A DNA stretch of 64,000 nt from Liopterus haemorrhoidalis (Eukaryota; Arthropoda; Insecta; Coleoptera; Dytiscidae): positions 208,795,324-208,859,323 of the forward strand of contig OZ020611.1 of NCBI GenBank assembly GCA_963971575.1, given 5' to 3'. Of the stretch, positions 44,900-55,696 are shown in pieces. Under the pieces are notes generated by a model. The model did no database searches. It saw nothing but the letters and a program-made list of their open reading frames with translations, and was not told the origin of the DNA. Within the stretch, counting starts at the first letter, position 1. The number at the start of each line of letters is the position of its first letter. Position numbers and translations under genes: made by a program.

Positions 44900-44934
44900 A
44901 GTAATGTACACTATATTTTCGGACGGAAAGAGTT

Positions 44935-46130
44935 TTTTTTTTATCGTTGAATACATACTTGTTTATTTTTCCCGCGATGTGTTTACTTGAATTGTCAATA
45001 GTTTTCCTATATCTGTGGGTCGATAAGCTATACATGCATGCTAAATTTCAAATTTTCTTTTTAGGCCTAACCGTTAGGCCACAATTTCCATCCTACAGAC
45101 AGACACATGAGCGACGTTATAAGGGTTTTATGGCCATACCTACAAAACCCTAAAAATTAACTAAAAATTTGAAGTGAAGTGTGAATTTTCACACATTTCA
45201 GGGTTTTGCAGGTATTTAGTAGGTGTAAGAATCCAACAACTGGATGTTTAGGTATATTTATCACATCAAAAGCAACAGCTTTTTTTGATATTCACTGTTA
45301 TTCGTTATTTGAGAACTAAGAGCTTCCATTTAATTTTTTTAAACAAAGCTTAAATAACTTGCCAAATTCCCAGCGTTATTTTCTGCATTTGCTTCGTATA
45401 CAAGTCTTCATTAGATTAATAAGAAATATTGTACAGTATAGAGTGTAGTGTGGTGTGGTGTGAGTAACTCAGTTCGCCACTATTAAAAAAATATATAATT
45501 TTTTTAATATTTTTAATTCCAAAAAAATACAAGCACTATCTTAGCTATAAATACAAAAAATCCATAACATTATCAGCCATAATTTAACCATGAATTAAAA
45601 AAAAAATAATTTTTTCAAAAACACAAAAACTGTCATATTTTTCAAAAACACAATCTAATCAAAAATTCCACTCGTACCTTTCCGGCTCAGATCAATGTTC
45701 ATTACCTATAATTTTTTCAGATTTTTAGTTTAACCCATTTTGGTAAAAGGATGCGGGACATTTTTGGCGTGTTAAAAGCAAAAGCAATTTTGGAAGCTAA
45801 AAGCAATTTTGGACGTGTTTAGCATTTAATTCGTGTTAAAAGAAACAAATTTCAAAAAACTATCTATCGTTCCGTAATCTTCGTCTTTAGAGCTTTCTTG
45901 ATACCAGACAATAGATTTTAAAAAAATATTTTTTTTATGAACGACACAAAATAATCGACATTTTTCGAAAAATTTCTGATCAAAAATTCCTGTTGAACTA
46001 TTTCGGTTCCCATCAATGTTCAATACGGAGTTTTTTTTTAGATTTTTAGATCAATCCCTTTGAAAGATAGGGTGGGGGACAAAAATTTTTTGACAAATTT
46101 TTGGCATAAATACAGTAAAAAAAACAACCA
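44935..46130. repeat. AGGGTTTTGTAGGTAT-family copies, back to back
   Basis: A minus-oriented end (ACCTACAAAACCCTAAAAAT near 45138-45157) is followed by AAGTGTGAATTTTCACACAT with AGGGTTTTGCAGGTATTTAG (about 45175-45220), so two elements abut. The later part carries TTCCTGTTGAACTATTTCGG and related boxes. No coding. Confidence 0.65.
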
Positions 46131-47065
46131 TACTATATAAAAATATTAAAAATATTGCCCAAATCCCAGATGTCCGATTTATAAGGGCAATAGACATCGC
46201 CATAAACTTATCACATCTGGTTTAAAATAAAGTAGCTACATAAAGTGAATTGTTTGTTTACTATTAACCCGGCAAAAATGTTAGATAATTCACTTCTATA
46301 GAGTTTTATTTATTTAACTGAGTGGCGTTCTACCTACATATTGCAAACCAACAACTGTATTGAACGAACGACCGACAATTGACCGACCTGTGTCTCGGGA
46401 ACATGTTTACTTAGCCGGCTCAGCAAACTGAACGACCTCCACTGATCCGGTTCCGCAAACTGAGCCGAAATTCCCATCTCTAGTTATTGCCGATATCATC
46501 AGATTATTAATTAACTTTACAAAATAGTACACCCCCCAGCAAAATGTCCTAGCTTCATTACTGACGGCACTGCCTCAAAAAAGTACCGGAGTTATAAAGT
46601 GAAGTGCAACTTGCCACCACAAGAAACAATCAACAGGGCGCCACTGGTTGTGACCCGTGCATGTTGACACCTCTTGAAGTTTTGTCACGTGTAGTTATTT
46701 TATCGGTCGAACCTGTTCAAGTTGTCAAAACGTGTTTTTCACAGCACCACCAGACCTTGACCTTCGTTTACCTCAATATACTCTTCAACCAAAATTCAAT
46801 TTTTTTATCTATTTATTGTTCCGAAGTTTTTATTATGATTTATTTCAATTTAATGATATAGTGTCACCGAAAACATAAAAAATCATCACGTCATTTTAAT
46901 TATACACAGTAAAACCGCAAATTTATGGATCTGAATCATCTGGAACAATCCGGTTTTTTTGGTTTACGAATATTTATTGCTAAAACGTCACACGAGAAAT
47001 GTTACATATTTGTTGTTTGTCAGAACCTGATTAATTCCTGAAAATTATTTTTGCGAAAAATGCTA
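46131..47065. other. Region without recognised genes
   Basis: No convincing coding region. Near 46910-46980 a CAGTAAAACCGCAAATTTAT stretch resembles a pogo-like end but has no partner. Confidence 0.35.
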
Positions 47066-47073
47066 ACTGTAGG

Positions 47074-48427
47074 CAGTGCCGGTTCTAGGGGTTATGGCGC
47101 CACGATGCAAAGATTGGTTCGGCGCCCTTAAAAAAAAAAGTTGAACAGAAATTTGTTTGTTCTATACAAAAAATAAGTCACCCAGAAATTCGCTTGTTCT
47201 ATAAAAAAAAAGTCGACCAAAAGTTTTTTTTTTAATGGTCTAATTTAAACTTTTTTAATATCTTTTAAGAAAGTCAACCAGAATTTTGTTTGTTTCCCGC
47301 CCCTATTTGCCAATATTTGGCCTGCCACCGAGGTTCTGTGCACCCCTAACACCCCTGCTTGGTGCGGCCCAGTATTGACACAATATATTTTCATTAGAAA
47401 TTATGAAATAGGTAATAATAAAATACTTCAGTGCTTATAAGTATTAAATTTTATTTTTAAGTGTAAATAGTACGCACATATATAATAATACGGTGAATTT
47501 CTTTTATCGTGCAACATTGAAATTATTATAATGCATGGTTTCCCTACTAACGATAAACTATTTTCACAGCAAGTTGCCCTCCATTTATTTTGCAACATAG
47601 GGATAAATATTCATTGAAAATGCAACATTTTTTATTGAAAATACATTGAAAATGCAATTATTTAATACAAAAATAACAACAAAAAAAAATCAACTAAATT
47701 AAATTTTCAAAAATACCACCATTAACTTGTAAACATAAGGCGATCATAAAAAATTATTTAAAATATTTATTGTTTGCCCTTGTGGGGTATCAGTAGGAAT
47801 AAAGTGGAAATTGGAATATTCGCTATTTTGAGATACACCATATTAGCAAATCACCATCGATATATAGCAGGAATTGATCTGAACTAATTCATTGATTTTA
47901 TGCAACTGAATTCTAAGTTTTGTACGTCACACAAGCGATACGAATAAGCACTAGTTTTATGCGTATAGGTACCTGGAGCACCGAAAATAAAAATAACGCC
48001 CCGTTTTTAAAAAATTAAAAATTTTTTGCGAAGAAAAAATTGTCGAAGACTTTTTGTTTAGCTCGCCAGTATAAAAACGGCGCCGTTAAATCGTTCGTTG
48101 CGATGGCGCCCCTTGATCGTGGCGCCCTGATGCGACGCATCCTTTGTATCCATTGTGGAGCCGGCATTGCTTTGATTTATGACTTTAAGATTGTAGTTTA
48201 TGGCGTAACTGTTAAAACTAAACTAGCGCAAATTAAAGTTTTATTCACTTGTGATTATAATATATCTATATGAGTAGACTTGTTTAAAATATAATTCTAT
48301 TATCAGATTTTTGGCGTGTCGTCAGATTTTTAATTATAAAAGTGTTCCGAAAGGTAATTTCGGCGCACTTAGCGCAAGGCGCCCCGATGCGACGCATCCT
48401 ATGCTTACCGTGTGGAGACTGGCACTG
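47074..48427. mobile_element. Non-autonomous hAT element with GGCGCC-rich ends
   Basis: The left end CAGTGCCGGTTCTAGGGGTT pairs imperfectly with the complement of GTGTGGAGACTGGCACTG at the right. Flanking 8-mers ACTGTAGG (47066-47073) and ACTGTACG (48428-48435) match at 7 of 8, supporting a hAT target duplication. Each end carries GGCGCC and GATGCGACGCATCC motifs. The interior is AT-rich without transposase. 1,354 bp. Confidence 0.75.
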
Positions 48428-48474
48428 ACTGTACGAAAATTGTATTACAGCGAAGTATGTTTACAGTGACTATC

Positions 48475-49849
48475 AGATCAATTCTGTAAAAAATTACTGT
48501 GTAGTAACGTTTCTACAAGATAAAATATTATAAAAAGTATAATGACTTTCATTCATGATAGTAACTGACCTTGCTCATAGAGACATAATCGGCCCGATTC
48601 TGTAAAAAGTTACTAGGTTAGTTGCTACTGAGTAACGTTGCTACGAAATAACTTTTATAGTAACTTTCTTATCAATCGCCAAACAATTGGTATTCTCCAA
48701 GCATAAGCACAAGCAACGTTCTTATAACAAGTTATATTTAGTAACGTTGCTACAAAGAACCGTGAAGCTAGAAGCAGATTACGTTCTGCGCAGGCGAGGT
48801 ATTCGTTTTTAATTGAGTTTGACAGCTATGTTGTGAGTTTCTGAGGTTAAACGAAAAATGTTTTATAAACAAAATCAGAAAAAGAATTGCAAACAGATGG
48901 AAATTCTGTTGAATTTCCTGGCAAATAACCCGGTCATGGTCGGTGATAGGAGTGTTTAAAAAATAATTGACAGGAGAGAGTGGTGGTGCTGTGGTGATGT
49001 GCTATGTGGTTACTGTTTTCTATGTGGTGGTGCAAGTTATAGTCCAAATTTAAATTAATTGCGTGAAATACAGTTAAAGAAGTTCGGATAGCCATTGAAC
49101 AGGCGCGCACTTAAAACATTGATCTGGGAAGGGTCCATTTCGAAAAAATATCTGTAATATAATACAAATGTATTGTTGTGTTTTTATGGAGAGGACTGGG
49201 TTTATATATTAATTTAATTTTGATTATAGTTTAATTTTTAATAATAAAAAAGGTGATTCTTATTTGCAATCGCTTAGTTTTTATTAAATAAGATTTGATT
49301 TTTCAAATCCTTGGGGGAGGGGGTCTGAACTCGTCGACCACCCCCTTGTGTGCGCGGCTTCTATTGACAGTCGTAGTTTAATACATTTAAAAAATATTGT
49401 AATGTTATACTATTATAAAACAAATGTAAATAAACAAAAATATAAATTGAAATAAAGAACTCGAAGAATTTTGTGCTATACAGAAAATAAAATAAAAATC
49501 CTTTTATAATTATTGTCGCTATGTGCCCTTCATTGTAAAATGCTTGAAATAATTCATTATTAAACAGAAAAATTGCGATTTTTCACGATTTTAACAAGTT
49601 ATTTTGAAGTTACTAAGTGTAGCAACTGCTTTCTGTTAGTTGTTATCCATAATAACTTTTTTAGCAACTAGTTACTAATTTCATAGTAACTTTTTTCTTA
49701 CAGAATACGGATTTCGTGAAAGTTGCTAAAAAAGTTACTGACCTTGTATTTAGCAACTTTTATTGTAACTTTTTTGTAGTAACTTGCTTACAGAATTGGG
49801 CCGATTTAGATACTATTATCATAGTAACTGAGTTACAGAATTGGTCTGT
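48475..49849. mobile_element. Nested pair of TTCTGTAA-end transposons
   Basis: The outer ends AGATCAATTCTGTAAAAAAT and TTACAGAATTGGTCT enclose an inner pair, AATCGGCCCGATTCTGTAAA (48587) and TTACAGAATTGGGCCGATT (to 49807). Both pairs are followed inward by repeated GTAACTTTTT and GTTGCTA motifs, so one related element sits inside another or the ends were duplicated. Near 48885-48955 the plus strand reads NCKQMEILLNFLANNPVMVG, which resembles the start of the Myb/SANT-like protein of Harbinger elements; this is weak. Confidence 0.6.
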
Positions 49850-50534
49850 ATATTTTTTTAGAAAAAAATATAATATAAATCTGGAAAAGATTCATTAAAA
49901 TATATAATAGTATATTCTGTAACAAGGTTGAAATGAGAAAATTCGATGCGACTGGAACCACGAGCATCGAATTTTCTCTTCCAACCGAGTCACAGACCCT
50001 ACTTTCTACACGACTACCAGAAAAAAAAAAAAAAATTAACAAATAATTATTTTAATAAACATTTTATCTTAACACATAATTTATATTACATAACAAATTA
50101 ATCAATTAATTAAACTATTTTTTTTATTTATTATTTGTTTAATTTTAATTTAATTTGCCGCACATCGGCCACTATTTTAGGTTACGAAGTTATGTTGCAT
50201 TTATTTAATGTAAACGTTGCATATATCTTAATGTAACCCTACAAAAACAAAAGACAACAAGTATGGAATAGTTATTCCATAAGTGATGGAATGAAATACA
50301 CGCAAAATGCATAAGAAGATAAGTGCTTTAGAATAGCATTCCAACTCTTGTGTTAGAATATTAACTTTCTGTAGTCAAAATTGGTTTTAGAATTGGTAAA
50401 TTCTATAGTGGTCGTGGAGAAACAATTTTTATTTATTATTTAATAAATAAGAGCTCAACAATGAAATTAAGATAAATTTATATCAAAATATCTGCTTAGA
50501 TATTCTAAGCATTGAAGTACTAGTATACAAAAAC
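49850..50534. other. Region without recognised genes
   Basis: AT-rich with an A run (50022-50035). A small inverted GAAAATTCGATGC/GCATCGAATTTTC pair lies at about 49938-49977. Nothing else named. Confidence 0.35.
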
Positions 50535-50800
50535 AACTTAGGATGGGTAGCTCACGTTATCCGAATAGAAGATGGTCGACTTCCTAAACAGATCTTGAAC
50601 CCCGAACTAGAACATGGTAATAGAAACCCGGGGATGTCTTGCCAAAGGTATAATGGATTCCGTTAAAAATATTCTTTGAATATGCAATTTAATGAATCCC
50701 TGGGAACAAAGAGCTACAAATCGTCCTGCTTGGAGAAATTGAGCTCTGAAGCAATAAATATCTTTAGAAGAAAATAATCGAACGTTGCAGAGATCACTAG
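50535..50800 (+). pseudogene. LINE reverse-transcriptase C-terminal remnant
   Basis: The frame GWVAHVIRIEDGRLPKQILN, PELEHGNRNPGMSCQRYNGF, then after a stop and shift NPWEQRATNRPAWRN, follows the C-terminal tail of insect craniofacial-type/RTE-like LINE proteins (W.GHV.RM...R.PK...., G.R..GRP..R, D......W...A.NR..WR). The polymerase itself is absent. Confidence 0.65.
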
Positions 50801-51017
50801 AGAGAGAAGAAAACAACGTACTCAAAGAATATCGGACACTACTGTGTCCTCCTTTGCTGTATATGCGGAAGAGTTTTCACATTCTCGTCAGAAGTTATAA
50901 AACTAGTTATAAAATAAACTGTTATAACTAGTTATTATATGAAATAACATGAAATAACTTAAATTTTAATTTTTCAATTAAATGTTTTATAAATAACAAG
51001 AGTTTAATAGTTTATTT

Positions 51018-51386
51018 TAGAGATATTTTGTTTATTTTTTTTATTGTTTTCAAAGCTTGCTACGTTCAACTTTGTAAAACTTATGTTGATTATTATTTTG
51101 TAAATAAATGGTCACCATTTTGAAATGGTTAACATAAACATATGACTTTTTAGTGTCATTATAAAGCTAATTTAATGTTCTTTTAGGAAAAAAATATAAA
51201 ATTATCGATTCCCTATGCTAGATCAAAAGTTGACATCATTTCCGGTGAAACCGGAAGTGCCTCAGAATTCTTATAGTAACCTTTAGATGGGCCTTTTTGT
51301 CTAGTTTAACTTTTGTTCTGAAGATTTTTTGTATCTTTACAAATAAAGGAGATTTTCGGGGTGCCCCGTTTCAAACAAACACCCTG
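51018..51386 (+). repeat. CAGGGTGT-end dispersed repeat, copy 3
   Basis: Same orientation as 201-572, from AGAGATATTTTGTTTATTTT to CAAACAAACACCCTGTA, about 95 percent identical by eye. A short ATACAGTGAATTTCTTTTAT stretch follows that also occurs inside the hAT element near 47491. Confidence 0.8.
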
Positions 51387-51455
51387 TATACAGTGAATTT
51401 CTTTTATCCTGCAACACTAAAATTATTATTATGCATGGTTTCCGTACACTGTATA

Positions 51456-51850
51456 TTATAGTAGAGCGTCAATTATTCGAACTAATTGGGACCAAGGGAT
51501 AAGTTTGGATAAACGATTTTTTCGGATAATCGATCTGATAGAAAAATAAGAAAAAACAAGTACATACATGTTTTATTGTTTACATAAGTTATTCTGCCGC
51601 TTTTGTTAAATTAACATCCTAACCTAACCTAACTATTTTGAAAAGTAATCACTTAATTTCTTTTGAACCAGTCTTTGTCCTCTTTTCTTCGCAGCCAAAT
51701 CACGTATCCTTTTTAAGAGAAGTAGTTGACTCGGGATGCACTCTTCTTGTCGTTCATACCAAGACATTACTGTTTCCAATGCAGTAAAAGCCTATGAGAC
51801 CTGTTGCGTATAAGCGTTCGGACAAGCGACGTCTCGGTTAATTGACTTCG
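51456..51850 (-). pseudogene. pogo/Tigger transposase C-terminal remnant
   Basis: On the minus strand about 51630-51795 encode AFTALETVMSWYERQEECIP then SQLLLLKRIRDLAAKKRGQR and KKLSDYFSK with a stop. An AL......W.E.Q..C.......L..IRD.A...R.....K...YF pattern is the end of Tigger/Jerky-like DDE transposases. The terminal motif TAGAGCGTCAATTATTCGAA (51463-51482) with GATAAGTTTGGATAAACG fits a Tigger-type end. The catalytic region is lost. Confidence 0.7.
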
Positions 51851-51974
51851 GTTTTTTCCTAATACTTAGGGGGTATTAATATATTAGGTGGTACTTAGCG
51901 TTACAAAAGCTAACAACTTTGGGAAACACTACTGTAGGTAACAATCAGCTGTTGATTCGATAACCAATAAGATG

Positions 51975-52140
51975 GCTAAAAGCTGCTTAGCGTAGTGGCA
52001 GCACAGGTGCCCTGCGATTCGGATTCGAATCCCGTTCAGGCAAGAAATTTTCAAAATTTAAGAATTGTCCTGACTAATTGCCTAAGTAACAAAATAATTA
52101 TAATAAAAATATTTCAGTTTCAAGTCGTACCGACTTAAAA
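51975..52140 (+). repeat. tRNA-derived SINE, copy 2
   Basis: An A-box-like TTAGCGTAGTGGCAGCAC and a near-perfect B-box GGATTCGAATCCC are followed by TCCTGACTAATTGCCTAAGT and an A-rich tail. It is the better-preserved relative of 21163-21310. Confidence 0.75.
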
Positions 52141-52390
52141 GTACAACTTGAAAGTACTTGAAAGTGAACTATTTTTAATTATTTTTATTATGCTCGAAGC
52201 TACAGATAGCTCAAGAGTAAGAATGCGAAAGTGTTTGAATCTAAATTAAAAGCACTTTGAACACTTTTAAAAACAAATACTTCACTTTTAAATCATTATA
52301 GAGAATATATTTTTTCGTAAACCGTAAAATATATTTAAAAAATGTTTAAGTTGTTTCAAAAGCTCTATTCGAGCACACCCAATACGACGT

Positions 52391-53070
52391 ATTAGGTCGT
52401 CAAGGGTGAAACATGTAGAAAAAAAAGGCAAAGTTGGTTGATAACTTATAAATATAAGGAATTATTTTATCCATCAAAGTATGCACCCATATTATCTATA
52501 CACTTTTGCCATTTAAGCGGCAGGTTGTTTAGGCCAGTGGTATAAAACCCTGGCGGACGATAGTCAATGAATTCCAGGAAGGCCAGTTTTACAGCATTGT
52601 CGGAATTAAACTGTTTTCCTATTAAAAAGTTGTCCAAATTGCGGAAGAAGTGGCAGTCAGTGGAGGCTAGGTCTGGTGAGTATGGAGGATGATGAAGAAG
52701 TTCCAACTCCAATTCTTGTAGTTTTGCCAGTCATTTGTGCAGTGTGTGGCCTAGCGTTATCATGCAATAAGATATGAGTCGATCTGTTCGCCAATCTAGG
52801 CTGTTTTTATTTAAATTTTTGTATCATTTCGTCCAGTTGGTTGCAGTATATCTCTGCTGTGATCGATGAGTCAGGTTTTTTTAAATTTTTTTGTTTGGTT
52901 TTTAGGTTACCTGTACGAAATTTGGCGAACCAATTTAATATTGTCTGCTGCGTAGTAACACTAGAGCCAAATACACTATTAATGTTTCGCGCGGTCTGTG
53001 ATGTCGTAGTTCCACGTAAGAACTCATACTTCATAATAGTGCGAATTTTCGACCGTTCCATTTTCAACAA
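52391..53070 (-). pseudogene. Mariner transposase, internally deleted and frameshifted
   Basis: The N-terminus starts MERSKIRTIMKYEFLRGTTT (from 53061) with the helix-turn-helix and ILNWFAKFRTG, and ends near QLDEMIQKF. The sequence then jumps to LHDNARPHTAQMTGKT in another frame (second catalytic Asp) and LELLHHPPYSPDLASTDCHF in a third (third catalytic Asp), ending at 52467. The first catalytic Asp region is deleted. The 3' terminal repeat TTAGGTCGTCAAGGGTGAAA is at about 52393. The other end is lost at the AGGGTTTTGTAGGTAT-family element starting near 53097. Confidence 0.85.
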
Positions 53071-53150
53071 AATACATTTTTAAAAAAAGTTTTTGATTTT
53101 TTTAGTGTTTTGTAGGTATGACCAAAAAACCCTTATACCGTTATTTTGTC

Positions 53151-53192
<42 letters not shown>

Positions 53193-53666
53193 TCGGTACA
53201 AATTGTAGCCAAACGGATAAACCTAGAGAGTTGAAATTTGGCATGCTTATACAACTCTTTGACCCGCACATAGGAAAAATACTAAAACATCTAAAAAACA
53301 TACCCCCCTAAAAATATAAACAAATATGTGCTCATCGAAAACAAAAATATTTTTTTTAAATTCTGAGTAGGGTATCAAATGAAAGCCCTTAGTACGTGGA
53401 TTAACGATCAAATTTTTATTTTTGAAAAACAAATTATTTTGATGCGATTTTTGCCAAAATTGTGCAAAAAAAATTTGATCCCACACCCTGTAGCCCAGAT
53501 GGTTTAAACTAAAAATCTAAAAAAATTCTAAGTAATGTATATTGGTGTGAACCGAAATAGTACAACAGGAATTTTTGATCAGCTTATGTTTTCGGAAAAT
53601 AACGCATTTTTTGTGGTTTTTGGTTCACAAAGTACAAAAGTTATACCAATGTAAGACACTCACATG

Positions 53667-54753
53667 TAGGGATGGGAATTTATTTTTGAATATCGATATA
53701 TGCGCGATTCGATACATCGTAAGTATGATATCGATATTCGATATATATCGAAGTAAAAATATCGATATTTTCGATATATCGAAATAACTAACACGTAACA
53801 TGTAAGATATATAAATTACATATTTTTTGGTTGGCTTGGCGGGAAAAGAAGTCGCCAATTGACAGACAATCACTTTACAGTTGGTACTCACCCAGCTATC
53901 AACCAACTTTCTAATATTATCCTTGTTAACTGGTCTCTTAATTAAATATATATTCTGTTCACTTTTGTAAGGAGAAACCAGATTTTTTGGTTACTTTTAT
54001 AGTGTATTACGGTCTTTAAATATCAATTAAAAATATTCCTTATACTGTAAAACCGACTTTAGATTTATTGGTTATGATCATTATTAAGAAAATGACAATT
54101 TTTATAATTTTTTAATACCAGCATGTCAATTTCAAAGGTGCAAATTATTGAAATCAAAATTTCGTCTTATAGGCTATTCCAAACGATTAGGCGGAACTAA
54201 ATGGAAATTTCGTTATTTTAGGCTGTCACGAAAAGGGACCTTGCTTGGGTTATTTCATGTTTTAGGTTTGGTATGTGAAAAATTTAAATTCTAACAGTGA
54301 AACTATGGAAACGAATGACATATATCAAATATTTTAATACATTTTTCCATATTTTGAAGACAAAAAAATTAATACATGGGAAATTTTTATTAAGAATGAC
54401 AAAAAACTAAAATGTAATGAAAAGGACATTTTATAATGACAATCAATTTAATCTAGAATTTGCAATATGAGCATGATTTTCAAAGCCTAAACAAAATGAC
54501 CAAAAGTCCGAATTAATTGATAAAAATTACTAGATTTCAAAAATTAGTATCGCCTAAACGTTTGGAATAGCCTATAGTTTGTTTCTACAAAAGTGAACAC
54601 CAAATATTTAAATGTAAAAAATATACAAGAATACCGATATTTTGAGCGAATATCGATATTTTGCGCGATATATCGCATTTCAAATATCGATATAAAAATA
54701 TCGATATATTTTTCTAAAGTATCGATATTTTCGATATATCGTTCCCATCCCTA
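53667..54753. mobile_element. Non-autonomous hAT element with ATATCGATAT arrays
   Basis: The ends are TAGGGATGGGAA and TTCCCATCCCTA. The exact 8-bp duplication CTCACATG lies at 53659-53666 and 54754-54761. Subterminal regions are dense in ATATCGATAT and TCGATATATCG motifs. A TA-flanked MITE is nested at 54170-54574. No transposase. Confidence 0.9.
54170..54574. mobile_element. TA-flanked MITE nested in the hAT element
   Basis: The ends TAGGCTATTCCAAACGATTA and the complement of CGTTTGGAATAGCCTA are flanked by TA on both sides. The interior block GTCACGAAAAGGGACCTTGC is the complement of that in the MITE at 17810-18215, so the two are relatives with diverged tips. Confidence 0.85.
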
Positions 54754-54763
54754 CTCACATGCA

Positions 54764-54852
54764 AGGCGTACGATGGCGTTATTGGTTAGTGCACTGGTGT
54801 CGTAGCTAAAACTCGCTGGTAAACGAAGAGCTTTCGAGTTCGAGTACTGAGT
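54764..54852 (+). other. tRNA-like cassette (A and B boxes), variant 1
   Basis: An A-box-like TGGCGTTATTGGTTAGTGCA and a B-box-like GAGTTCGAGTACT. The spacing is longer than in the other variants. It sits between the ATAACGCATTTTTTGTG box and the ATTTTTATTATGTTGAAATT box of its element, at the same place as the cassettes at 61779 and 63381. It is not a normal tRNA gene by eye because the acceptor and anticodon stems are poor. Confidence 0.55.
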
Positions 54853-55139
54853 GAATTTTATTTTTTCTGTTTTTTTTTTTGCATTTTTATTATGTTGAAA
54901 TTATTTTGTCAAAATTCTAGTTATATTTTGACAAATGTTGTATTTAATTTTTAAGAGCGTAAATTTAATAATTATCTTATTATATGATTAACAGACGATA
55001 AATTATTTTAAAAATATCGTTCATTTTGCCGTGATTACTACAAAGTAAAATTTGTCCTACACACTCAGCATACCGCCTTCACTTATTATATACCTGCGAA
55101 ACCCTGAAATGTGTGAATATTCACACTTCACATCAATTT

Positions 55140-55696
55140 TTTTTATAATAGTATTAAATGGGTCAAAAATGTTCTATTGTTCTTGATTTATTCGCTAATT
55201 CTTCTTTTTCCGACGGGAAATGACAGAACATACCTGTACACCTGTTTTGGTGATATTGCACATTTCGCGGAGTTGATTCTTGTAACTGACAAGGATGAAG
55301 GACTCTGGAGGCGTTACACCGTGTCATATCAGAACGCTAAGTGTTTAAATAAACAATAGACTTATTGTCTGGGCTTTTAATTACTTTTGCAAACCGTGTT
55401 TTATAATATCGTTTAGTAATTAGTTTTGTAGACGCTAAAAATGATTAGGCATAGTTTGTTTATTCATTGGAGCACGATAATTTAAAATACAAACAACAAT
55501 TTGAACAAGTTTATGGACAACTTTAATAATTATTACTGTGTAATTTTTCAAAAATTGAGCAACTGATTAACTAACTTATCTGACCTTGTCAAATAAGTTG
55601 TTTTTCCTGGTTCCTGTCAGTTGTTATGTTCATGATTTCCCAATTTGCACTTCATTCAGTGGCGGCTCGTGCATTTTTGGGACCCAGAGCTGCAAA
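55140..55696. other. Region without recognised genes
   Basis: AT-rich; near 55660 a CAGTGGCGGCTCGTGCATTT stretch looks like a hAT MITE end that is cut off by the LINE 3' end. Confidence 0.4.

Larger units (their letters stand above)
42950..44932 (-). mobile_element. Stowaway/plant-mariner-like transposon, copy 2, with nested insertions
   Basis: The left end CTCCCTCTGTCCAAAAATAT with GCTATACATTTT is preceded by TA. The right end (about 44904-44932) complements to CTCTTTCCGTCCGAAAATAT. An internal second copy of the end motif lies at about 43882-43908. The element has been entered by an AGGGTTTTGTAGGTAT-family element (42979-43872) and by a MITE (44641-44899). The transposase remnant is on the minus strand. 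It shares architecture and protein with the copy at 5733. Confidence 0.75.
53097..55133 (+). repeat. AGGGTTTTGTAGGTAT-family element with tRNA-like cassette, hAT-interrupted
   Basis: It begins TTTTAGTGTTTTGTAGGTAT, includes an expanded (GTCT)n run (about 53151-53191), the CGGATAAACCTAGAGAGTTG box and ATAACGCATTTTTTGTG. A hAT element enters at 53667. After it come the tRNA-like cassette, the CATTTTTATTATGTTGAAAT box and the end ATACCTGCGAAACCCTGAAA with TTCACACTTCACATCAA. It is about 950 bp without the insert. Confidence 0.8.
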
